Assembly: GCA_947623455.1 (NCBI GenBank)
Contig: OX392538.1
Location: 310,001-374,000, forward strand
Length of the DNA stretch: 64,000 nucleotides
Direction: 5' to 3'
DNA from: Mimachlamys varia
Taxonomy: Eukaryota; Mollusca; Bivalvia; Pectinida; Pectinidae
Below, piece after piece: positions 57,301 to 64,000 of this stretch. Position numbers and translations under genes: made by a program. The notes under the pieces are model-generated. The model saw nothing but the letters and a program-made list of their open reading frames with translations. It ran no database searches and was not told the origin of the DNA. The stretch's first letter is position 1. Every line of letters starts with the position of its first letter.

Positions 57301-60300
57301 ACAAGTCTAGTGCTACATACACTAGTCTAGTGCTACATACACAAGTCTAGTGCTACGTATACACTAGTCTAGTGCTACATACACTATGTTAGCCGGCTAC
57401 GTATACACTAGTCTAGTGCTACATACACAAGTCTAGTGCTACATACACTAGTCCAGTGCTACATACACTAGTCCAGTGCTACATACACTAGTCTAGTGCT
57501 ACATACACCAGTCTAGTGCTACATACACTATGTAGACCGGCTACGTATACACTAGTCTAGTGCTACATACACAAGTCTAGTGCTACATACACTAGTCCAG
57601 TGCTACATACACTAGTCTAGGGCTACATACACAAGTCTAATGCTACATACACTAGTCTAGTGCTACATACACAAGTCTAGTGCTACATACACTAGTCTAG
57701 TGCTACATACACTATGTAGACCGGCTACGGATACACTAGTCTAGTGCTACATACACTAGTCTAGTGCTACATACACTAGTCTAGTGCTACATACACTATG
57801 TTAACCGGCTACGTATACACTAGTCTAGTGCTACATACACTAGTCTAGTGCTACATACACAAGTCTAGTGCTACATACACTAGTCTAGTGCTAAATACAC
57901 AAGTCTAGTGCTACATACACTAGTCTAGTGCTACATACACTAGTCTAGTGCTACATACACAAGTCTAGTGCTACATACACTAGTCTAGTGCTAAACACAC
58001 TAGTCTAGTGCTACACACACTAGTCTAGTGCTACATACACTAGTCTAGTGCTACATACACTAGTCTAGTGCTACATACACTAGTCAAGTGCTACACACAC
58101 TAGTCTGGTGCTACATACACTAGTCTAGTGCTACATACACTAGTCTAGTGCTACATACACTAGTCTAGTGCTACATACACTAGTCTGGTGCTACATACAC
58201 TAGTCTAGTGCTACATACACCAGTCTAGTGCTACATACAATAGTCTAGTGCTACATACACTAGTCTAGTGCTACGTATACACTAGTCTGGTGCTACATAC
58301 ACTAGTCTAGTGCTACATACACCAGTCTAGTGCTACATACACCAGTCTAGTGCTACATACACTAGTCTAGTGCTACATACACTAGTCTAGTGCTACATAC
58401 ACTAGTCTAGTGCTACATGTACATACACTAGTCTAGTGCTACATACACTAGTCTAGTGCTACATACACTAGTCTAGTGCTACATACACTAGTCTAGTGCT
58501 ACATACACTAGTCTAGTGCTACGTATACACTAGTCTAGTGCTACATACACTAGTCTAGTGCTACATACACTAGTCTGGTGCTACATACACTAGTCTAGTG
58601 CTACATACACTAGTCTAGTGCTACATACACTAGTCTAGTGCTACATACACTAGTCTGGTGCTACATACACTAGTCTAGTGCTACATACACCAGTCTAGTG
58701 CTACATACAATAGTCTAGTGCTACATACACTAGTCTAGTGCTACGTATACACTAGTCTGGTGCTACATACACTAGTCTAGTGCTACATACACCAGTCTAG
58801 TGCTACATACACCAGTCTAGTGCTACATACACTAGTCTAGTGCTACATACACTAGTCTAGTGCTACATACACTAGTCTAGTGCTACATACACTAGTCTAG
58901 TGCTACATGTACATACACTAGTCTAGTGCTACATACACTAGTCTAGTGCTACATACACTAGTCTAGTGCTACATACACTAGTCTAGTGCTACATACACTA
59001 GTCTAGTGCTACATACACTAGTCTAGTGCTACGTATACACTAGTCTAGTGCTACATACACTAGTCTAGTGCTACATACACTATGTTAACCGGCTACGGAT
59101 ACACTAGTCTAGTGCTACATACACTAGTCTAGTGCTACATACACTAGTCTGGTGCTACACATACACTAGTCTAGTGCTACATACACTAGTCTAGTGCTAC
59201 ATACACTATGTTAACCGGCTACGTATACACTAGTCTAGTGCTACATACACTAGTCTGGTGCTACATACACTATGTTAGCCGGCTACGGATACACTAGTCT
59301 AGTGCTACATACACTAGTCTAGTGCTACATACACTAGTCTGGTGCTACACACACACTAGTCTAGTGCTACATACACCAGTCTAGTGCTATATACACTAGT
59401 CTAGTGCTACATACACTAGTCTAGTGCTACATACACAAGTCTAGTGCTACATACACAAGTCTAGTGCTACATACACTAGTCTAGTGCTACATACACTAGT
59501 CTAGTGCTACATACACTATGTAGACCGGGTTGTCTATTATCGGGCTACAATCTACGCTGTAGCAATGATAAAGACATCATAGTGATCCTGTCTCCGTGTA
59601 TAACATGGTTAAGGTTTATTTGGCGAAAACTTCATGGCAGATGTCGTCTACGTAATGAAGAAGCTTCCTGTTTATCCCAGGCAATGTTTATATGATAAAT
59701 CATATCAATTTTTACTTCTTATTTTGTTTTTCTCTTCCACTTTTTATTATTGATATTTTTGTCATTCTAAATTCGAACAATGTCTTTCAGCATTGACGCT
59801 GTTTTTCATTTTATTAACCTTATTTGCCTTGTAATATTTTTGCCAGGGTCACTAAAAGCTCTCGCGGAACTGCTTGCTAAGCTGGAGAAACAACGGAAAA
59901 CTAAGAGTGAACCATCACCAGCACAGGTAAATACCCCTAGAAAAAATACATTCTGGTTATAGAGGACTTCGAAGATATGCAAATAACACCGGACAACATT
60001 ACTTCTAGTTAAAGAGGACCCACTCCCACACCCTCCCCCTAATTACAGGTTAATAACCCAGGACAACATGTCTCCTCGTTAAAAGTACAAGTAAGTTATC
60101 CTGGAGATATTTCTTCTAGTTAAAGAGGACCCCGATCACAGGTAACTAACCCCGGACAACATTCCTAAACAACTTATTCATGAACAAGCAACGAACAAAA
60201 CGAATGTTATGTTTTATTTATTAAAACGCACATGCAAGTTAATTGTTTCTTGAATTTTATAGATATAACATTGGCACAAAAAAATCAACAAAAGCGAAGA

Positions 60301-62645
60301 GAACGTTGAGAGCATTACAACAGTGATATGTTCTGTTAATCGTTTCCCGCTATGTTGTTATACAGGGCTGTTGTAATGTAGATACCATGATAATATTTTC
60401 ATGACTGTATATGTCAATCTGATTAAAATCATATCTTGATATCCGCGCCGTTCCGTAAACTTCTCTCTGCTGCGTTAAGATCTTGAAAATCCTAAAGGGG
60501 ATCATATTCAGATGACCTTTTGCATTAGCCAATCAAATTACTACAGTCAGAATCTTGAAGGTGACTTTTTGGGGCGAAAAAGCTTGCATAATCGCAATTG
60601 ACCGTTTAGTCATTTCGTCACCAAAATATTCATGCATAATAATGTGACGAAATGACTTGATGCAAGAGGACAAGTCGTTGAAAAATTATTTTAGTGTTAA
60701 GTAAAGAGGCGACACAGTTCATCTGAACGGGACCTCTTATTGGATGTTGTCAGATCCTTGTAAAACGGAGTGAGAACCAGGATCTGTATTTAAATCAGAT
60801 TGTGTATAGGCATTTTTCATTATTTTGCATACAAACTTGTTTTTCAAAGGATAACCATATTACAGCAGTCTGGAGTCACCTTTAGTTTTGTAAAGTTGTT
60901 ATTTTTATGTAATTCACAGGATCAGCCTAGAGCACATCAAGTCATATTTTCAAAGGAGGGACCAAATACTGTAAGTTTCTGAAAAACGGACTAGACAAGG
61001 TATGACAAGGTAGACTTTTGCCTGACCAAAAAAAGAAGTTTAAATCCAGCCTGAATTAAATATATTTGTAAATGCGTTTTACAATCGCTGAAACTTTTTT
61101 TATTTCTCTTTCACTTATTTGAATTATCATTTTGCAAATGGCTTGTGCTTAGTTTCGGAATAAATGACCGCCATTACATGTTGAATATTGAATATTTATC
61201 TCAATTATACAATCGTCATAAAGATGAACATCAGGATTATATATTCTCAAATTGATAAATTTGCGTTATGTGGTGATAACCGAATTGTTCAAGCCAGTGG
61301 AAATGCTTGTTCCAAACAAGATTGAAGTATAGAGCCATAACAATATTTGACTTAATATAGAGAAATCATGCATTATTTAGTTGTTTTGAATTTGAGAACA
61401 AATTAAATGTTGACAACAAGGAAATTGATTACGTCTCTACGGAGATTCATGAGGTTACAAAATCAAATGACTATATTCACAACAGCGTTTGCCTTCGTAA
61501 TGCATTACAAGTGCAGAATGCAAATGACACGTTTTATATTGATTAATTAATATGACAAAATGCTCGAATTTATAATTAACAAACGTGACGATCGCAAAAA
61601 ATCGTTTACTTACCATTTATCTATACTAATATAACTTGGAAACAGGTTTAGTGTGGTAAAAATGCTAAATACATTGTATCAGATCGGTATTATGTTAATC
61701 TTTTCAAGATAGGAACTAATCTTACGGAGTTATTGTATATATAAATGTTATAATATGTAACATGATACTGTTCGTTTATTGCAGTATATTTCTCGTCATA
61801 AAGAGATGATTCACCCCATAGAAGAGAAAACGAAGTCATCTCCATCAGTAAGTTTATAAATGAGGAAATGACGTCACAACGTCGGTAGGTTTAAAGAGGA
61901 AATGATATCATCTCCATTGATAGGTTCATAGAGGAATTGATTTCACCTTCATCCATAGGTTTATAAAAGAGAAAATGATGTCGCGTCCATCGGTAAGTTT
62001 ACAAAAGAGGAAATGACGTCACCTCCATGCGTCATTTAATAGAAGAGGAACTGATGTAAACCATTTAAATATACGCATACTCACCACACAATGGAAAAAC
62101 TTTATATTTATATTTCGATTGTTTCTTCTTTATATAATTTGAAAACAACAAACGCTAGACTAGGACTTCCATTCCCGTTGATAACGGATGACGTAATATA
62201 TCAATCTTGCCAAATGCTTGTCTTGTCGATTCTCTTCCGATAAGATGGAGAACGCGACTGCGTCAAACACTCGAATGGCTACGGTTAATTATTGGCGCCA
62301 GTTTTACTCAAATAAGGACTAATCCGCAAATGTCGTTTAAAGGACGACGCAATAACAAACAAATGTGCATATATGCATTGAGCACTTGTGTAGGGGTAGG
62401 GCTTCATGCAATATGTATGGAACCGATTTCCATTCATTTAAAATCTGCCGTTCCATCCCTGTATAAATAAAGACTAAATTTCGGAATTTTCGATATTATG
62501 AACTTGACTGATATGTCGAACATTTAAATATATATGTATTTCAAGTCTGTGTTTCTACTTTTCAAGGGGGACAAACGGGTCATACAAGAAAAAACAAAAC
62601 TATGGGACGACGGAAAGATCCCATATACCTTCTCGAGTGATATAA
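48197..62645 (+). CDS. Secreted astacin-type (M12A) metalloprotease-like gene, 5' part only
   Basis: Exons 48197-48320, 59847-59926, 60920-60970, 61785-61847 and 62567-62645 join in phase (1,0,0,0,1) to 132 complete codons that run off the window. The protein has a signal peptide (1-26), an acidic stretch (29-41), a probably helical SLKALAELLAKLEKQRK segment (43-59), a hydrophilic propeptide, then GDKRVIQEKTKLWDDGKIPY (107-126) and TFSSDI. LW....IPY.F is the usual N-terminus of the mature astacin domain, and KR at 109-110 could be the activation cleavage site. The zinc motif HExxHxxGFxHE, which would prove the family, must be encoded downstream. The propeptide cysteine-switch motif (FxGDI) was not found. 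Assignment is by family pattern only. Confidence 0.6.
48321..49439 (+). other. 5' part of astacin-like intron 1
   Basis: First 1.1 kb of an 11.5-kb intron. AT-rich, no recognisable element or exon. Confidence 0.5.
49440..49770 (-). mobile_element. Penelope-like element tail fragments, minus strand, partly duplicated
   Basis: GAGAATACCAAAGAGTCGAT, CTCGAAATCGATTTCACTAG and TGTTCCGGAATATGAGCGTC correspond to the - strand tail. A second piece (CGAAAGGTCAACAAAATCAT, CTCAAAATAGATTAAATTAG) follows at 49676-49760. Confidence 0.65.
49775..50690 (+). mobile_element. Penelope-like element with reverse transcriptase remnant
   Basis: Starts with the non-coding block shared with 13160-13320, including an eroded hammerhead-like core (CCGACGA at 49903-49909, GTAAC at 49923-49927). 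It then runs directly into the RT region: LLDDLFLFSCEAQFVEGLI, MYIDDVLSINKKNFADLVDR (catalytic YIDD), KLEIKDTTDSPTSASYLDLY. The tail has GGCGGGTGTCGTCGATGAAG and TTATGGTTTTGTTGACGCTT-like sequence to about 50680. The N-terminal RT half is deleted. Confidence 0.85.
50691..51473 (+). other. Astacin-like intron 1 between the PLE copy and the 20/24-bp array
   Basis: AT-rich. Two TTAGGG copies near 51351-51364 are too few to be telomeric. No gene recognised. Confidence 0.5.
51474..59528. repeat. 8-kb array of 20-bp and 24-bp units in astacin-like intron 1
   Basis: The basic unit is ACACTAGTCTAGTGCTACAT (20 bp). A second unit, ACACTATGTTAACCGGCTAC followed by GTAT (24 bp), is interspersed to give 44-bp and longer composite units. 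The ACTAGTCTAGT core is nearly self-complementary. Rare markers (TAGGGCTACAT near 54531, 56572 and 57618; CATGTACATACAC near 58416 and 58907) reveal higher-order duplications of about 2.0, 1.05 and 0.49 kb. Similar repeats do not occur elsewhere in the window. Confidence 0.97.
59847..59926 (+). CDS. Astacin-like exon 2
   Basis: Acceptor TTTTTGCCAG at 59846, donor CACAG|GTAAAT at 59927. Phase 1 in, 0 out. Encodes SLKALAELLAKLEKQRKTK (amphipathic, likely helical propeptide part), then SEPSPAQ. The exon end is repeated in the intron. Confidence 0.6.
59901..60170. repeat. Three diverged copies of the astacin-like exon 2 3' end and donor
   Basis: The exon end AAGAGTGAACC...CACAG|GTAAATACCCC is echoed at 60012-60070 (AAAGAGGACCC...TTACAG|GTTAATAACCC, then AGGACAACATG) and at 60121-60165 (TTAAAGAGGACCCCGATCAC, AG|GTAACTAACCCC, GGACAACATTCC). 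Spacing is about 90-120 bp and the copies are old. Confidence 0.65.
60171..60919 (+). other. Rest of astacin-like intron 2
   Basis: AT-rich unique sequence up to the acceptor GTAATTCACAG. No feature supported. Confidence 0.5.
60920..60970 (+). CDS. Astacin-like exon 3
   Basis: 51-bp, phase 0 exon encoding DQPRAHQVIFSKEGPNT, acceptor TTCACAG, donor ACT|GTAAGT. Small but flanked by good splice sites and in phase with its neighbours. It is propeptide by position, without a recognisable motif. Confidence 0.5.
60971..61784 (+). other. Astacin-like intron 3
   Basis: 814 bp, GTAAGT...TTTATTGCAG, AT-rich, nothing recognised. Confidence 0.5.
61785..61847 (+). CDS. Astacin-like exon 4
   Basis: 63-bp, phase 0 exon encoding YISRHKEMIHPIEEKTKSSP and Ser, acceptor TTTATTGCAG, donor CCATCA|GTAAGT. 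Its 3' half and donor are the first copy of a short tandem array. Confidence 0.55.
61820..62055. repeat. Short minisatellite (about 35-40 bp, 6 units) seeded by the astacin-like exon 4 donor
   Basis: The exon end GAAGAGAAAACGAAGTCATC, TCCATCA|GTAAGTTTATAAA is followed by units such as GAGGAAATGACGTCACAACG...GTAGGTTTAAA, GAGGAAATGATATCATCTCC...ATAGGTTCATA, GAGAAAATGATGTCGCGTCC...GTAAGTTTACAAAA and GAGGAAATGACGTCACCTCC. Donor-like GT(A/G)GGT or GTAAGT is retained in several copies. Confidence 0.85.
62056..62566 (+). other. Rest of astacin-like intron 4
   Basis: AT-rich sequence with an 87-codon open frame (62207-62470) that has no domain or splice support. The acceptor is TACTTTTCAAG at 62566. 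Confidence 0.5.
62567..62645 (+). CDS. Astacin-like exon 5, start of the mature protease domain
   Basis: Acceptor CTACTTTTCAAG. Encodes GDKRVIQEKTKLWDDGKIPY and TFSSDI. Donor ATAA|GTAAGT at 62646, phase 1. The LW...IPY pattern is the main evidence for the astacin family. The same donor sequence is repeated about ten times downstream. Confidence 0.62.
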
Positions 62646-63593
62646 GTAAGTATCCTGGTACATTTCTCTCCCTGACATAAACTTTCTGTAGATGTTAACC
62701 ACGGATGTTCTGAGTACTTTACAATACTCTCGAGTGATATAAGTAAGTATCCTGGTACATTTCTCTCCCTGACATAAACTTTCTGTAGATGTAAACCACG
62801 GATGTTCTGAGTACTTTACAATACTCTCGAGTGATATAAGTAAGTATCCTGGTATATTTCTCTCCCTGACATAAACTTTCTGTAGATGTAAACCACGGAT
62901 GTTCTGAGTACTTTACAATACTCTCGAGTGATATAAGTAAGTAGCCTGGTACATTTCTCTCCCTGACATAAACTTTCTGTAGATGTAAACCACGGATGTT
63001 CTGAGTACTTTACAATACTCTCGAGTGATATAAGTAAGTAACCTGGTACATTTCTCTCCCTGATATAAACTTTCTGTAGATGTTAACCACGGATGTTCTG
63101 AGTATTTTACAATACTCTCGAGTGATGTAAGTAAGTATTCTGGTACATTTCTCTCCCTGACATAACCTTTCTGTAGATGTAAACCACGGGTGTTCTGAGT
63201 GCTTTACAATACTCTCGAGTGATATAAGTAAGTAGCCTGGTACATTTCTCTCCCTGACATAAACTTTCTGTAGATGTTAACCACGGATGTTCTGAGTACT
63301 TTACAATACTCTCGAGTGATATAAGTAAGTATCCTGGTACATTTCTCTCCCTGACATAAACTTTCTGTAGATGTTAACCACGGGTGTTCTGAGTACTTTA
63401 CAATACTCTCGAGTGATATAAGTAAGTATCCTGGTACATTTCTCTCCCTGACATAAACTTTCTGTAGATGTTAACCACGGATGTTCTGAGTACTTTACAA
63501 TACTCTCGAGTGATATAAGTAAGTATCCTGGTATATTTCTCTCCCTGACATAAACTTTCTGTAGATGTTAACCACGGATGTTCTGAGTACTTT
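62624..63593. repeat. 97-bp minisatellite seeded by the astacin-like exon 5 end and donor, about 10 units
   Basis: The exon end TCTCGAGTGATATAAGTAAG and TATCCTGGTACATTTCTCTC is the first copy. The block with CCTGACATAAACTTTCTGTA and GATGTTAACCACGGATGTTC repeats every 97 bp (62631, 62728, and so on) up to 63593. Units differ by only a few substitutions, so this is a young array, and each keeps A|GTAAGT. Confidence 0.96.
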
Positions 63594-64000
63594 AAATAAA
63601 GGTAAAGCTCTAAAATATCAGTTTTGTCTTCATATAGATGTCACTATGTAACGTATAGTGGTCCGTACCCTAGTCACTTCTAGCGGCAAGAAGGGTATAC
63701 AATTGTAATCATCTGTGCGTTTGTATTGTATGTCTTAAATTATTGTTATGCTAAGCGTTTGAGTTACAAAACTACACAAATGATTAACGCCAACAGATCA
63801 ACCTATCTAACCTGAATACTATGCTAAATCATCGAAGGTAGGATTACGATATGCATAGATGTATTTATGCCTCTCCACTCATAACAAGAACAACACAAAC
63901 AAGAGGTATGAATGAAATTGGCCACCCAAAGGGTGACATTTATATGTATTTAAGTAATTAAGCCACCATGTGGCTTATGTTTTCAAAAAATATAATTAAT
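63594..64000 (+). other. Astacin-like intron 5, continuing past the window
   Basis: AT-rich sequence without a recognisable exon. The rest of the protease must lie beyond 64000. Confidence 0.5.

Noticed and set aside
62207..62470. 87-codon open frame in astacin-like intron 4
   Set aside because: No homology, interrupts the consistent exon chain and lacks splice sites in phase.

Overview
This is a eukaryotic, animal nuclear window. Genes are split by introns with GT-AG or GC-AG boundaries, the sequence is AT-rich, and there are decayed Penelope-like retroelement (PLE) fragments, a solo LTR and very large tandem arrays. The PLE type and its recurring 3' tail suggest a marine invertebrate, most likely a bivalve mollusc; this is inference. 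No bacterial operons, rRNA or tRNA genes were seen.

Two genes can be assembled, both on the + strand. The first (12400-37065, 11 coding exons, 608 codons plus stop, all splice phases consistent) is a complete member of the nucleobase/ascorbate transporter family (SLC23/NAT). The second (48197 to beyond the window end; 5 exons visible, 132 complete codons) encodes a signal peptide, a propeptide and the first residues of what looks like an astacin-type (M12A) secreted metalloprotease. Its catalytic zinc site would lie downstream of the window.

Layout: 61-12016 is a 30-bp minisatellite interrupted by a solo LTR with a target-site duplication (2118-3062). 12400-37065 is the SLC23 gene, whose introns hold arrays of about 53, 48, 33, 60-70, 34 and 40 bp plus PLE fragments. 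37036-42262 is a 71-bp array that starts inside the last coding exon, and a polyadenylation signal follows it. 42263-48196 is intergenic sequence with PLE debris, a GA tract, an 81-bp array and a 54-bp array that ends on the astacin start codon. 48197-64000 is the astacin-like gene, whose 11.5-kb first intron holds an 8-kb array of 20/24-bp units. By my estimate tandem repeats fill about 37 kb (58%) of the window.

The most unusual signal is that several arrays are anchored on exon edges. The first repeat unit is the last part of an exon plus its splice donor (SLC23 exon 8; astacin exons 2, 4 and 5), the C-terminal codons plus stop (SLC23 exon 11), or the translation start (astacin exon 1). 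Each such array copies a real gene-processing signal 3 to about 74 times. Other notable points are a GC-AG intron needed to read the transporter, a hammerhead-ribozyme-like fold in a PLE remnant, a PLE tail abutting a splice acceptor, and a 30-bp array of about 367 units with a single base of indel.
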